Shown: positions 1 to 12,000 of the stretch, one piece after another
Numbering within the stretch: the first letter of the stretch is position 1
How the letters are laid out: the number at the start of each line of letters is the position of its first letter
Notes under the pieces: model-generated
Told to the model about the DNA's origin: nothing
Databases searched by the model: none
Seen by the model: only the letters and a program-made list of their open reading frames with translations
Assembly: GCA_030844895.1 (NCBI GenBank)
Contig: CM061223.1
Coordinates: 37,322,204 to 37,386,203 of the forward strand
DNA: 64,000 nucleotides
Reading direction: 5' to 3'
DNA from: Ambrosia x helenae
Lineage: Eukaryota > Streptophyta > Magnoliopsida > Asterales > Asteraceae
Made by a program: the position numbers and the translations under genes

Positions 1-69
1 TTGTTGTTGTTGCTCTATATAGAGTTTTATTTTTTTTGTGAAATTTCTCATATATTATTGTTTTACTAG

Positions 70-2312
70 GTGTGAATGTGAAGAAGAATGTCATTGTCAC
101 TATTTCTTCAGACAAGGGTCTTTGTGGTGGTATCAACTCTACTTCAGTGAAGATAAGCAGGGCTCTTCACAAGATCAACTCTGGTATGAATACATAAGAA
201 AAAACATTCAGTGGACCTTGTAGTAACATCGGATGCGGGATGTCAGGCTATACCTTTTACATTTTCCTAATTTATGCAGGCCCCGACACTGAATGTAAAT
301 ATGTGATTTTGGGAGAAAAGGGAAAGGCCCAACTGATCCGTGACTCTAAGAAAGACATTGAGTTGATTATGACTGAGCTGCAAAAGAATTTTCTGAACTA
401 CACCCAGGTAAGCTGGTGCACACTAGTTATTTGATTTCTTTTTTATATACTCATATTTAACAGATCCTTTTTTTTTTGCTAGATACTAGTATCATGTACC
501 ATAAGCATGTTGTTCAATTCTTTGTTAATTAGAATATGTTCTTGACAATCAAATAAAATATAGTGATTGTTTGTTACATAATAGTGTAATAACGTTTAAA
601 ACCACTAACCTTAGTTATTATTCTTCTAATTCTGATTGAATAGCGAACACCATCCAACATGTAAATGCTATAAGGGTTGGGTGGCCCTGACCGGTTTTTT
701 TTTTTTTTTTTTTTTTGAAAGGTGAATTTCTTGCTCCTTGTGAGACTTGAACTCAAGACCTCACACTTTTAGTGTATTAAAAGGCTTTGCCTTACCACTG
801 GACCACCAACCCCAATGACGGCCCTGACCGGTTAATAGTTAGTGTTTATCAATGACGAATAATGATAGGTCAACCAAATCTTATGTAGGCTTATATATCC
901 TGCAAAAGTTCTTTTTTGCATGATTAACTTCAACTTAAATAAAAGACAAAGGTACTTCTTGGATTAGTCCATTAATGATAGGACCTTTTTGTTAACTTTT
1001 AAAAGTCTAGGAGACCTAATCATGCAAAAGCAATCCAAGGAATTATCTGCAAATTAAGATTTCTGTTGTTAAACTTATTGAGACATATACCTCTTTTTTT
1101 TGCAGGTATCTGTACTTGCAGATGACATATTGAAGAATGTGGAATTTGATGCATTGAGGATAGTATTTAACAAGTTTCAGTCAGTTGTCTCCTTTCTGCC
1201 TACAACTGCAACTGTGTTGTCTCCTGAGGTAAATAACGTGTGTTGAATTATTTCTGTTTTGCCATCACGTGCTTATAGTTAGATGTGATTTTTTTAAAGA
1301 TTGTGGAAAGAGAATCTGAAGCTGGGGGAAAGATTGGTGATCTAGATTCTTATGAAATTGAAGGCGGTGAAACCAAGTCGGAAGTTCTCCAGAATCTTGC
1401 TGAGTTTCAATTTTCTTGTGTAAGCATCCTCAATCTTTTAACTTTACGGATAATCTTTTCTTTGTTAATATTGTGCAATGGTAGCTTATTAATAATTAAA
1501 CAGATGAAACGGGTTAAGCATGTTAAAAGTGGCCTAAAGTTCATTCAATTTCCTACCACCACCTCCTAAATTAAACACCTACAACCTTCTAAACGGTTTT
1601 ATGCTAAAAAAAAGTCTTGCGGATTGAGTTTTTTGTGAACATTTCTATACTACATATATTTTGTAACCGAAGAAATGACAAGAATGTCTTGACAGGCCAA
1701 ATCGAATTGACATGTTATGACTTATGACCCAAATTCATTTGACCGATTATGTCAGCCATCTGTTTTGCCACTTCCTTAATGATGGTCAAGATCATGTGGG
1801 AGTTAAAACTTTTAGTCAGAAGAATATTTTTTTTTCTTTCCGCAAATGCACATCTTATCGCTAGCATGCACTTTAGTGAAATGTTTTGACTATTTGTTAG
1901 ATATCTAAAACTTTTTCAACAAAATGAGGAAATGCTGGAATGTTTTTAAGCTAGGTCAGATTTATCATTTTTATATATTCCAATGATGGCATTTGCTTTT
2001 CTGGATGGAGGCGGTATATATTGTCTTGTTGATCCTTTGTAGAAAATTTGATGTTCATGTTTTTCATATAAAGATGTTTGGTTTACCATCTACAAGGAAC
2101 TTTTTAGTAGTTTGTTTGCTAAACTTGTGCATTTTTTTCATTATACTAATAATCAGATTATTGTCGCTCACTATCTTTTGATTTGATCAGGTAATGTTCA
2201 ATGCGGTTTTGGAGAATGCCTGCAGTGAACAAGGAGCTCGGATGTCTGCCATGGACAGCTCCAGCAGAAACGCTGGTGACATGCTTGATCGTCTCACCCT
2301 TACATACAACAG

Positions 2313-2360
<48 letters not shown>

Positions 2361-3036
2361 ATATGCACACACACACACATACTGTGAACAGATTAAAATA
2401 GTGTTTGTGAAAAAAGTGATTTAAACTTATCACACAAGTGCACCTCAGCTTATTGTAGTAATCTAGTCTGTACTATTCTGTAGCCAATAAATCCTAGATT
2501 GGAAAGAAAAGGATAATAACTCTAATAGGAAAAATAATGTGATCATTTGACAAAATAAATACTAAATTCATAAAACTTCTAAACCGAATGAACCATCCAC
2601 ACTAAAGCAAGTCACCTGGTTTGACATTCATAAGATTTGGTTCATGATTGGCAGTGCGGTCTGGTTTGAAACTTGGTTTGCCGTGTAAACATAACCAGCC
2701 TTTACTCTTTAATATTAGTACTTTTTATATTTGGAAAATGTATATATGTAAGTATTAATGAACTGACCATATTTTTTCAAGCTAATTATTTTGAAGAAAA
2801 AAAAAACAATATTCGGTTCAAACTTGCCCAACCTGGCCAGTTTGGTTGTTTCTTGAAACCATTGTTAACGGTTTGCATAATCCAACCGATTGGTCAAATA
2901 AGTCTTTTAACATATTGTCGTTTTACGCTTTGTTATTTATGCTTATTTTCTTTTCTTGTATTCCAGGACCCGTCAAGCATCCATCACAACTGAGCTCATT
3001 GAGATTATTTCTGGAGCATCTGCCTTGGAGGGTTAA
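70..3036 (+). CDS. ATPC: Mitochondrial ATP synthase gamma subunit, 3' six exons (5' end outside window)
   Basis: Central rotor-shaft subunit of the mitochondrial F1-ATPase; it couples proton flow through Fo to ATP synthesis at the alpha/beta hexamer in the matrix. Exons read by eye: 70-183, 280-407, 1106-1228, 1300-1419, 2191-2312 and 2967-3036 (stop TAA 3034-3036). All junctions are GT/AG and phases join exactly, giving 224 residues of a protein usually about 325 aa long; the N-terminus and transit peptide lie upstream of base 1. Diagnostic family motifs visible: SSDKGLCGGINS near the start, SAMDSSSRNAG in exon 5, and the C-terminal ITTELIEIISGASAL helix. Intron 2 (408-1105) holds an antisense SINE. 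The fifth visible intron starts with a poor donor (GTCCTC) that runs straight into a CT microsatellite. No frame breaks were seen, so the gene is probably functional. The chloroplast gamma subunit is excluded by the lack of its regulatory Cys insertion in the visible part. Confidence 0.95.
697..819 (-). mobile_element. tRNA-derived SINE inside ATP synthase gamma intron
   Basis: On the minus strand this starts with a tRNA-like head: an A-box-like stretch (TGGTCCAGTGGTAAGGC, near 790-808) and a B-box-like stretch (TCTTGAGTTCAAGTCTC, near 741-757). It ends in an A-rich tail of about 20 A (plus-strand T run 697-716). It is flanked by an exact 14-bp target-site duplication, ggccctgaccggtt, at 683-696 and 820-833. 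Head, tail and TSD together define a Pol III SINE. It is antisense to the host gene and well inside the intron, so splicing is unlikely to be disturbed. The exact head boundary within 808-819 is uncertain. Confidence 0.85.
2316..2379. repeat. (CT)n then (CA)n microsatellite at the start of the fifth visible intron
   Basis: About 20 CT units occupy 2316-2356, followed after a short spacer by a CA run at 2366-2379. The CT tract begins three bases into the intron, directly after the donor GT (2313-2314). Open frames read through it are artefacts of the repeat (Arg-Glu or Ser-Leu runs). Confidence 0.95.
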
Positions 3037-3327
3037 TTGTTGTGATATTAGTGTTACTTTGGCAAGAGTTGCCCGATGGTCACGAAAGAAAACCATTTTT
3101 CTTTAAAAAAATTCTCAAATAAACTGTTTTAGACAGATAAATTGTTAAATTTTATTTTTCAAGTTATTTAGCAAAGTGGAGAAACAAGAGAATGATGTAA
3201 AGTGAAAAGGCATAAAGGTCAATAAACGTCAGATGAGATAGGTAAAAGTCGGTTGAAAAAAATTGTGATTTTAACCAAATTTTTTTTATGAAAATAAAAG
3301 TTCTATGTAATCTATATCTATAATCTA
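3037..3327. other. 3' flank of the ATP synthase gamma gene
   Basis: AT-rich DNA that must contain the 3' UTR and polyadenylation signals of the upstream gene. No single clear cleavage signal stands out and there is no other gene. Confidence 0.5.
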
Positions 3328-4538
3328 TCTATAACTATATATAAAAGAATTGAAGTCAGATGATGTGGCATTCAGTGGTGACCTTAACCCCCTTTCAATG
3401 TGTCACGTGGTATCATGTGAAGATCTCTTTTAAATTTATTTATTTTGTTTTTTTAAATAAAATCTATATCTATATTATCTTAAAATTTTAAATATGTTAA
3501 TATCTTTTCCTTATTTTTCTCACATTTTTTAAATGTTAGTGAACTATTAATTATTATTTTTAAAATATCAAATATGAATATTTTTATCTTTATTTTTTTC
3601 TTATTTTCCGCTCACAATTTTTAAACGTTAGTAACTTTTATATATGGCATTTTTTTGAAAAAAAAAAATTACACCAAATTAACGATTGCTTTATTATCTT
3701 TCCAACGATCACCATAGTGCTATACAAAAAACAAAAAAAAATGTTTTTTAGTGAGTTTGTGTTCATGCTGAAAAAAAAAACACTGTGTTTAGGTAATTTA
3801 TTAATCCTATATAGGCAAGTCACTAATCGCGCTATGATAACATATATATATATATATATATAGTTTTGAACCTACTATTACATATAAGAACTCGGTAACT
3901 ACATATATATATTCACAGATTTCAGTTTGGTAAGAATCAGTTTGTTTGTATTTTGATTGGTGTTGCTAGGAATATTAATTACAAATGTTCTAAGCCGGTT
4001 AAATTTAGCCTATGATTATTAGACACATGGTAAATCTCTAGCTGATAAGTGATAATTAATCAACCTACCATGTACGCCTTTTAAATCAATTATCATCATG
4101 ACATATCATTTAATACTACTTTGGTTGTTTTTTCCCGTGTTCACATCAAAACTTTAGAATGTCTTGAGGAAGTGGCAAAGATGTACAAAAACTCCACTTG
4201 AGCAAGATGTGCACACGTAAAACTAAAAGTAGGTTTTATGAGTTATTGGGTGTTGATCTTTTAAACAAAATTCTTGAAAAAATGACATATTCCTTTTTAT
4301 AGTACACACATTTTGTCTCTTCATATTAGATTTTTCTATCCTGGGAAGCACCCTGTTCTACTTCTATTTGTCAAACCGGGACGCTCCCGGGGTATAATAT
4401 AATTGTATTGGAGCTTTTGCAAAACATAGTGAATTATTCATTTTTTCAATACGTTTGGTGTGTTTTCTTCTTTTATCATTTTTTATTAAGTCGTATTAGA
4501 TTTTTAAACCCCGGGACCTTCCCGGGGTAATCAGCTAG
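3328..4538 (+). mobile_element. Non-autonomous Helitron
   Basis: The left end begins TCTATAACTATATATAAAAG after an A (3327), the usual 5'-TC plus A/T-rich start of plant Helitrons. The right end has a strong GC hairpin (ccccggga-cct-tcccgggg, 4509-4527) about 7 bp before a terminal CTAG (4535-4538), followed by a T (4539); Helitrons insert between A and T without duplicating the target. No Rep/helicase frame is present, so it is non-autonomous (1.2 kb). It contains a TA repeat (3842-3862). A second similar hairpin (about 4374-4393) sits about 130 bp inside the 3' end and looks like a bypassed or older terminator. Boundaries are by motif only. Confidence 0.75.
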
Positions 4539-5117
4539 TAATCTATATAACCAAGTTGCGAGTCATATTATATAGCTGAGGTTTTGTAAGAATATCCGGT
4601 GTAGTGATGCCCTTAAGGGGGCATGAATCGACACGTGGATCCAACTCATTTAACCCTCACTTACCAATTATGCATGGGGTGGTGGTGGTAGCGTGGACGG
4701 TGGTTGAGTGGTCTTCACGTCACCTTGATTTTTTTATTATTTTTTGTTTTTGTTTATATAATATGATCACGTAGGGGATGGTTATTTTGAAACGCTAAAT
4801 ATCGCAAGAACCGTGAGAACAAATGACAAAACCAATCAACATCAATTTTTTTCAATACAAATCTGATTCTATAATAATACAAATAGCAACATAACGACTT
4901 CTCACCCAACGTTATCACCACCGTTACGGTAACCGCTATCACCACCTCCGTTACTGTAACCGCTCCCATCGGTTTCCATCCCACGACCCATCGCTTTCTT
5001 TCCCACAACTGTTAATCTCCACATAACTGCTTCTTACAAACTACAAGTTAACGACATTTCAACACCGTTTTGTTTCGTCATCTACTTGTACGTCTCTGGC
5101 TCACCGTTCCTACACTC
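4539..5117. other. Non-coding stretch
   Basis: No gene seen. Contains a short imperfect palindrome (atgccc/gggcat, about 4607-4624) and a GGT-rich patch near 4675-4705. The long minus frame over 4754-5008 is low complexity (Val/Thr runs from GGTNAC repeats) and has no recognisable family. Confidence 0.5.
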
Positions 5118-5426
5118 ATGGCTTTACGGTTAAAACCAAACTGTAGTGTGTCCTCCAACCGTCTTTCTCTTGTTGTTTGCCATCATTTCACCCCTATAAA
5201 AGCCCCACAGTCGCATTTACAAACCCAATCAATCAATTTCCCACCCACAATCCAGTGGCCTCAACCCAAGTTGTTTCAAAACACCAACGTTTTCGATGAC
5301 GGCTTCGGCACAGATCTTCAATATTCAACTTCTTCACCGTCACGGTTCAACAAGAAGACACAGATGCTGATGGGTGTAGTGTTGCGGGGCTTGGGATGCG
5401 TTATTGGCGAACGGTGCATAACATGA
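5118..5426 (+). pseudogene. Unrecognised open frame, possible fragment of a plastid-targeted protein gene
   Basis: From ATG 5118 the frame encodes about 102 residues that begin Met-Ala and are rich in Ser, Pro and Gln with few acidic residues, as in a transit peptide. I do not recognise the family. The frame ends at TGA 5424-5426; a neighbouring frame continues with charged, helix-like codons to about 5540, which suggests a degenerate exon broken by a frameshift. An upstream in-frame start at 5070 would lengthen it to 118 aa. No introns or partner exons could be assigned. It could equally be chance coding potential. Confidence 0.3.
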
Positions 5427-5662
5427 CGATAACATAGGAGGATGAGATTGTGGAGAAGTTTAGGGCATATGACATTCAAAAAGAGAAAAAAAGGGAAGGA
5501 GTCCATATTATGCTTTTTACTGCGGGCAATTTTGTCTGATTTCTTATATGAGTCATTATTAGTGGCTTATGCTTCTTGAGTTGAACAAAAAATTAATAAT
5601 CGATAAATCGAATTTTTATTTTCCTATATATTATATTAATAGTTTATATTTATAGATGTATT

Positions 5663-5761
5663 TTTTTTTTGAACGGCTAATTATTTTGTCACCCACGGGA
5701 TTTGATCCCTCACCATTTGAAAAGGCAAATCCTTATCCAGCACTTTGATACCGATAGGCCA
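5663..5761 (-). mobile_element. Second tRNA-derived SINE, with a very long target duplication
   Basis: Minus-strand element of about 100 bp. The head is tRNA-like and carries a B-box-like GGGATCAAATCCC (about 5697-5709), and there is a short A tail (plus T run from 5661). An exact direct repeat of about 33 bp flanks it (5630-5662 and 5762-5794, beginning attatattaatag), longer than the usual 7-20 bp SINE duplication. The body differs from the SINE at 697-819, so they are separate families or strongly diverged. Confidence 0.7.
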
Positions 5762-5794
5762 ATTATATTAATAGTTTATATTTATAGATGTATT

Positions 5795-5971
5795 GATAAA
5801 CATTTAGCCTCAATCTACAAAATCTTTTAAACTCATTAGAATTAAATGGTTGGTAGTCTAGAATATTTTTAATTTGTACCAATGTAATATTTCCCATGCA
5901 ATAAGCTCATTTTTAATTTGAATGTAATATTTCCCATGTAATTTTCTTTGTCTTGGAATGAAAAATTGTTG

Positions 5972-6019
<48 letters not shown>

Positions 6020-6195
6020 TATAAATATATTTTATTATTTATTCACTATTTTTTTTTTGTGAAAATTTAGAAGTCAAAAGTAAAAAATAGAATCACTATT
6101 AAACTTTTTGCTATTGTAGAAACCTAATTTGATAAACCTTATGTTGTTGTAGAAACTTAATCTCATAAACTTTATGCATACTATTTAATAAAAAA
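5795..6195. other. AT-rich non-coding DNA with a 41-bp poly(A) tract
   Basis: A pure run of about 41 A occupies 5977-6017. It follows a stretch in which aatgtaatatttcccatg is repeated (about 5880-5940). The long A run resembles the tail of a retroposed sequence, but no coding remnant or target duplication could be identified. Confidence 0.5.
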
Positions 6196-6505
6196 ACCTT
6201 ATTTGGTTGAAAAAGCTTGAAACTTTTAGGTTGGGAGAAAAAACTTTATAGTGAAAAGCTACTAGTACTACCGTTTAACAAAAAGCTCATACTAGCTAGA
6301 AGCTTTTAATTAGTAAATGACATAAATACCCGTTCTATCATTAAAAAAATTAAAAAAGATACATACAAGCTTTTAGTTAATGGCTACTTTGGTCATTTTA
6401 TACATTTTACTAAAAGCTCCAGCTACTTTGCCAAACACCAAAATATATTTAAAAAACTACAGCTACAGCTTCCAGCAACCAGCTAGTTTTGCCAAACATA
6501 CCCTA
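6196..6505. mobile_element. MITE-like repeat (possible hAT-type)
   Basis: The right end reads, on the minus strand, TAGGGTATGTTTGGCAAAAC, a terminal sequence common in plant hAT-type MITEs. The left end has a degenerate counterpart (TTATTTGGTTGAAAAAGCTT, 6199-6218). The interior is AT-rich and non-coding, with repeated aaaagct/agctttt words. No clear 8-bp target duplication was found, so boundaries and class are tentative. Confidence 0.4.
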
Positions 6506-6709
6506 ATAGTTATGTAGTCCCAATACTTAATGTATAAACTTTATGTATTAACGCATATGTTATGCATTAAAGAAAACGCTCGTGTCATGTTGAATATGTA
6601 TATTGGTTGGATATGTATCTTTTCATGGTTATGCCTAATATTATCTTTGAATGAAACCATGGATGACTTTTTTGTTCTTGATTCTATTATTTTTGTATGT
6701 TACACAAAA
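6506..6709. other. Target-side flank of element C
   Basis: Non-coding sequence ending in caaaa (6705-6709), one copy of the 5-bp target duplication of element C; the other copy is at 44085-44089. Confidence 0.7.
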
Positions 6710-8525
6710 TGTCACACCCTCAAATTTCCACTGCGGGGTTTATACCGCGAGGCGCATGACAAACCAGGATCCCATAGCCATAAGTCACAGGAACGAACTC
6801 TAAATGCCCAAACCATTTAGTTCGTTTTCGAAAACCAAGTTTAGTTAAGCTGCGGAAGCGTAAACCAAATTTAAACCTTTTTAAAAACTATGCGCAAAAC
6901 AATGCGCCCAAATTAAAACCATACGAAAGCATAATATATAATTTATGTGTGTGCCCGAGGGCCCAAATGCAGTGAAGTGTCCTGGCACCGGAAGCTAACT
7001 ACCTGCAAAAGCATGTAAATCGTGGGTCAACAAACAATGTTGGTGAGTTCACTAGGTAAAGTAAATGAGTATGTAACTGCGCTGGTTTCCAAAACCACGT
7101 AAGTAAGTAAGTTGTGTTGGTGCCCCGCACCGTGTAACCACTAATTCATCGCATGCCAAGGGTAGCTAACCCATTCATGATAACTAACCGAATATACCGA
7201 ACTGCTATGTACGTGTAGCCACATAAGTGTGCCGTATGCCTGACATCATTGTCTATCCGCAATGATAATGTTTCGTAGTTATAGTTCACGCCCGCGCTCC
7301 CCGAGCCGGTGTGAGGTTTGTAAGACCTAATAGCGCTATCAACTAATAACCCGCTTGCCAACCCTGGCAACTCATTCGGTACGTGAGGACTTACAAAATG
7401 ATAGAAATGGTTCAGTTTATCAAGGACACAAATTGCGAATTAGAAAAGTGACCGACCCTCATAAGGATCCATGGCATCCCAACCCGAGATGTGTAAGTAG
7501 TCCCAAACGGGACTAGAAAATGTTAAGTAAAGTGTCTCATACCTGAGACGCATGCTTTTGAGAAAAAGAGTAGTGAAACTCACCTTAGGTCACAAGTGAA
7601 AATCCAAATTCCACGAATAGTAACGTGCTACCGACTCCCTATTACAAATGTCACTAAGTGAGTATACGTGCGTAACCAACACACCATGTAACTCGTTTAT
7701 CCAAGACTTTTAAAAGTTCAAAACCGTGTAGTGACACCTAATGACTCTACATGCTCAAGTATGTCCTACGTATCCCGTTGGTGATCATAGCAATTATTAT
7801 CAGTTTAATACATCAAATACATCTCATACAAGTTTCCACACAAGTACATGTCAATTACATACCACATAGAACTCCAATTAGTCATTTAAAGACCCCGTAC
7901 ACAATCTGCGTTTTTAGGACAGATTGTGCGCTGTGAAAAACAATTTATTTAAAATACTTAACGAATGAATTAGAGTCCCAAATTTTTACTGAATTTTATT
8001 TGGGATTCACTCGACAATACCTATTTTTGTTTTGTCTTAATTCCAAACACAAAAATTATAAAAATTCGTACAACACAGCAGTGTCCAGAAAATTTCCTCA
8101 ACAGGTCAGTTTAGTAGGAAAATTCTTAAAAATTGTGTATTCATCCAAACGAGATGAATCCACTTGGAAAAGCTCTATTTTTCCAGTATTGACCTACTGT
8201 AAAAATTTCATAACCTAACTCCTTGTAAATCTCAAGTTATGACCATTTAAAGTTAGCCCAATTTACAAATCCGAAAATCTGATATGACCCCTAATCAATT
8301 AAAATTCCAAAAACGACTCATACGGTGTCCAAAATCGATGGTTTTGCCCATTATGAAAAGCTAAGACCTTGTACATTACAATCATGCAAAGAAATCATCA
8401 AAACAATTGATTTACCAACCCGTTACAGCCCCTTCAACACGTTCAAACAAATCTGTCAGAATCTTAAACTTGCATCCCAAGTAATCTACAAACCCTAATT
8501 TTTCATGAACATTCCTAATACATGT
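6710..8525 (-). repeat. Element C 3' LTR, distal part
   Basis: First 1816 bp of the left LTR. It matches 41378-43193 with a few substitutions (for example near 6778, 7894 and 7981). The match stops at catgt (8521-8525), where element A begins. Several short open frames here recur identically in the other LTR and are not genes. Confidence 0.93.
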
Positions 8526-9038
8526 TGTATGCGCGTGAAAGGATCGATAAGCTACAAAGACAATCAAACAATTTAGTTTTGGGTGCGGAATCCCCAAAAC
8601 CAGCACAAAATGATAACTAATCAGATAAACACACACAAATTATCATTTTCAAACGTTTTCATTAATAAACAAACTTGAATACGCGTAGAAAAGTGATTAT
8701 AATCAAGGATTAGACGCAAAACAAGTTTATAAAAAGTTACAGAGAGAATTCAGAAAGTGGCGGGAAATAAATGACTCAAAATTAACTACAAAAACTGAGT
8801 TTGTCTATTTATAGACTGCACATTCGCCCACTTTGTTCATGCGAATGTGCAGGTTCGCCCATTGTGAACGGTCGAACCAAACTTCATGATAAACAATCTT
8901 CATTCGCCCAAAATGCTTCCTTCGCACCTTTGAAAACTCTCCTTCGCACCTACCAAAATCTTCCTTCGCACCAACGACAGGAAACAAAAACATATGATTT
9001 ATCCAATCCAAAGCATTAGTCGCACATATGCACCTACA
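8526..9038 (-). repeat. Element A 3' LTR
   Basis: 513 bp, TG...CA. On the minus strand U3 comes first (9038 downward), with at least seven CG-centred motifs (GGTGCGAAGG, GGGCGAATG types; 8820-8972) packed just upstream of the TATA box TCTATAAATA (8815-8806). About 280 bp of R/U5 follow. Confidence 0.95.
8806..8815 (-). promoter_or_regulatory. TATA box of element A LTR (3' copy)
   Basis: Minus-strand TCTATAAATA, directly downstream of the CG-motif array; the equivalent box in the 5' LTR is 35198-35207. Confidence 0.75.
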
Positions 9039-9050
9039 AACTCCCCCTCG
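9039..9050 (-). other. Element A polypurine tract
   Basis: Minus-strand CGAGGGGGAGTT abuts the 3' LTR and lies one base past the ORF3 stop codon (9054-9052). This is the expected primer for plus-strand DNA synthesis. Confidence 0.85.
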
Positions 9051-9051
9051 A

Positions 9052-12000
9052 CTATTGCTTGGATTGTAGTCTTCTCTGTTCATCCATGTGCTTGTTCATT
9101 ATTCTGATGTGTCGAATAATCTTTTGTTCTCTAGTCAGTACCGGTTCCTGAACTGTCTTTTTCTTTGATTTCTTTACAGGCACAACCTTCTCAACAGTCT
9201 TTCCCAACTTCTGCTCATAATCACATCCAGCGTTGTTGTCATACGCAAAGCATAGAAATACCACACGTTGGTATTTTCCTGCTTGTTCAGCATCTTTTGC
9301 GTCTGAGTAGATAGGATTATAGAATAACATAATGATATCCTCATGTGAGCAGTTGATTAGCCACATAGGATCAAAAATAAGCACTTTCTTATAATCCTTC
9401 TCACCATCCTTTAACACAATCACGGCCTCTGCTCTCTTCCAATCATAGTACCACCAGATAAAGTCTTTAGCGAAATGCTGAGGAATATGCAACAACGGAA
9501 TTTTCTTCAGCACTCGTGGTGGTTTATACTTCAAAGTAACCTTGGGCAACCCAGTTATCTCGTTAATCTCCTTCTTGTGTTCAATCCTCTTTGGATACTG
9601 GGGTCTAAACAAATTCCACTCGGTTCGACTCTCACGGGTCATCTTCTCAGCAAAATAATCAATCTGGCTATTTGGCGCTCCTGTTAGACGGTGACGACAA
9701 ATATCCCTGATTGCCCAGTAAGGAAGAGTCTTTAAGTGATGAAACTTCTCAAAGTATAGAATACCTTTCTCCCATTTCACTGCAAAACATCTAAGCTCTT
9801 TGACAAACTTCCAGGCCAAGGCACGGCCTTTGAACATACTGCTATGAAGTTTGTAGAAACTTCCCTGAATATCAGCTTTAGGGCGGTTATTCTCCTTCTC
9901 CTTTAACTTCCTCAACAACTCCTTCAAACTGTCTGTTTGTTCGAACCGAGGCTTCTCATGCCCTTCAAAGATTTGATCTTCAAATATCTTACTCTTCTCT
10001 TTGGCTATTTTCTCAGCATGGTTTAGCAATTCGTCTGAGAAAGAAAATCCACATTCTTGATTTGTTCTGAAATATTGTGGATATTCATCGCTTGTAATAT
10101 CTTCCATCTCGACTTCCTCGAATGCAGGAACATCACGATCATCTGAGTGATTTCCAGCTTCTTTCTCAGGAATCTGAGGAATAAAATTATCAGCAAGTAA
10201 TTCTTCTAACGTCTTACCCACTTGCTTTGCTAAACCCTCCAAAATTTCTTTTGAAATAGCTGCAGACACTTCCCCATCTTCAAGATCAGGGTCATCATAT
10301 TCCAATTCGAAGAGTTTATTATCAGATTCAAATATTTCAGGAAACCTGCTAGTCATGTCTATCGTCCAGACTCGATCGGTTAACATCTGACGATACTTAG
10401 TTTTATCTTCTTCAGACAATGACTTTAATTTTTCGTTCCAGAAAATATCATCATCATCTACATTCTCTCCCGGAGCTTTCGAACTTGATTCTCCACCCTT
10501 ACCTGTTTCACGCTTTTCATATGAAAACTGTTCAGCGTCACCTGAACCATCACTCGAATCATCATCACCATCATTATCATCTTTCTTCTTCTTCTTAGTA
10601 TCATTTCCAGCATCTTCATCTAATTCATCATCTTCCTCTTCATCTGATGATTCATAATCAACCTGTTGTTCATCTAACTCTTTGTCTTCCTCACCAGCTT
10701 GAAGTTGAGGAGCTCGACTGTACAAGTCTTGAATCAGATTATCCATCTTCTTATTATTCTTCTTCAATTCTTTGTTCTCCTCCTTCAAAGCCATTATCCT
10801 TCTTGTATTCCGTTGCTCATGCTTTAGCAACTTTCTGTTTTCCCTCTTCAACCTCTTGATTGTTTTCTTCATCAATGCATTATCATCCGCTGATGTGACT
10901 ACAACCTCTAACATCTTTTTGTCAGTCGATTTTAACTGTTCAATCTCACTCTGCTGTTTGTTAATGATATTCATCATTTTAGTCAGTCGTTGATTAACAG
11001 CATCCATAACATCACTATCAACAGAAACCTTTTTCTTAACAGGTTGTTCAACAACTTCTTGCATTTTGCCTTTTCTCATTTTCTTCAACACATTATCCAA
11101 TGCTTCATTCACATCATCCATTGGAATTCCTTTTGTTTGTGGTGTGCTTGAAGTTGTTGTGGTTTTCTGTTTCTTCTGTGCCTGCTCAGCAACCGGTGAC
11201 TTTGAACTAGTAGCTAGTGGTAAATTCTTTCCAGCCATCAACATTTCTAACTCTTTCTTTCTCTTCAAACTTGGTTTCTCCTGTTTCTTCTTTTTCTTTG
11301 CTTGAACAGGAGAACCAGCTTCAATATCATCCATATTCAGAATAACTTCAATTACCTCGTCCTGAATTGGACTCTTATCTCCTTGTACTTCAGCATCAGC
11401 AGACGCACCAGCCTCAGTGGCCTTGGGCAAGGTGGTCTCAACGGTTTCAGCTTCAGAATTCCATCTCTCATCTTCTTGTGTCTCTTCAGAATCAATAGAC
11501 ACCTCATCAACCAAATGTAAACCTTTCTGAGCTTTACTCTTCTGCCTCCTCGGTACAGACTTTGATTTCTCTTTTTCAGGTTCAACAACATTCAATACCA
11601 CCTCTTTCTTCTTCATTTTGCCACCTTTTGCACCCACATTCACTATCTGTCTCTTTCGCTTTGCATCAGGATCAATATGATGTAAAGGATCATCAGTATC
11701 AGAATTGCTATCATCATGTCTCACTAACCCTTCTCCTGGATCTTCATAATCAAATCTTGCTAAGTGTCCAAATAAACGCCTAACAGGAGGACGTTCATTA
11801 GCTGATAAGCCTTTGTAAGCTTTCATTCTGGCAAGTGTGGTCAATGTCATGTGTTCTTGAACAACAATTTGTTTGGGATCCTTTTTCAAGTCTTTATATT
11901 TGTTGTCAAACACCATCTGTAAAAAGCGAGGATATAGCAAAAACTTCAGTGTTCTCGTGCCATTAACCGGCTCAAGTAAATGATTCATAAGCATGCCAGA

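Noticed and set aside
2158..2424. Open frames on both strands with Arg-Glu or Ser-Leu runs
   Set aside because: They are translations of the (CT)n repeat; the real coding sequence there is exon 5 of the ATP synthase gamma gene.
7146..8218. Several 60-75 codon frames, repeated near-identically at 41814-42886
   Set aside because: Both sets lie inside the two LTR copies of element C and have no coding features; repetition comes from the LTRs.
8526..9038. CRISPR-like array from the spaced ttcg words
   Set aside because: Repeats are under 10 bp, irregularly spaced and occur in a plant LTR; no direct-repeat/spacer structure.
10647..11783. Plus-strand frames of 70-80 codons
   Set aside because: Shadows of the minus-strand ORF3, produced by its biased Lys/Glu codon content.
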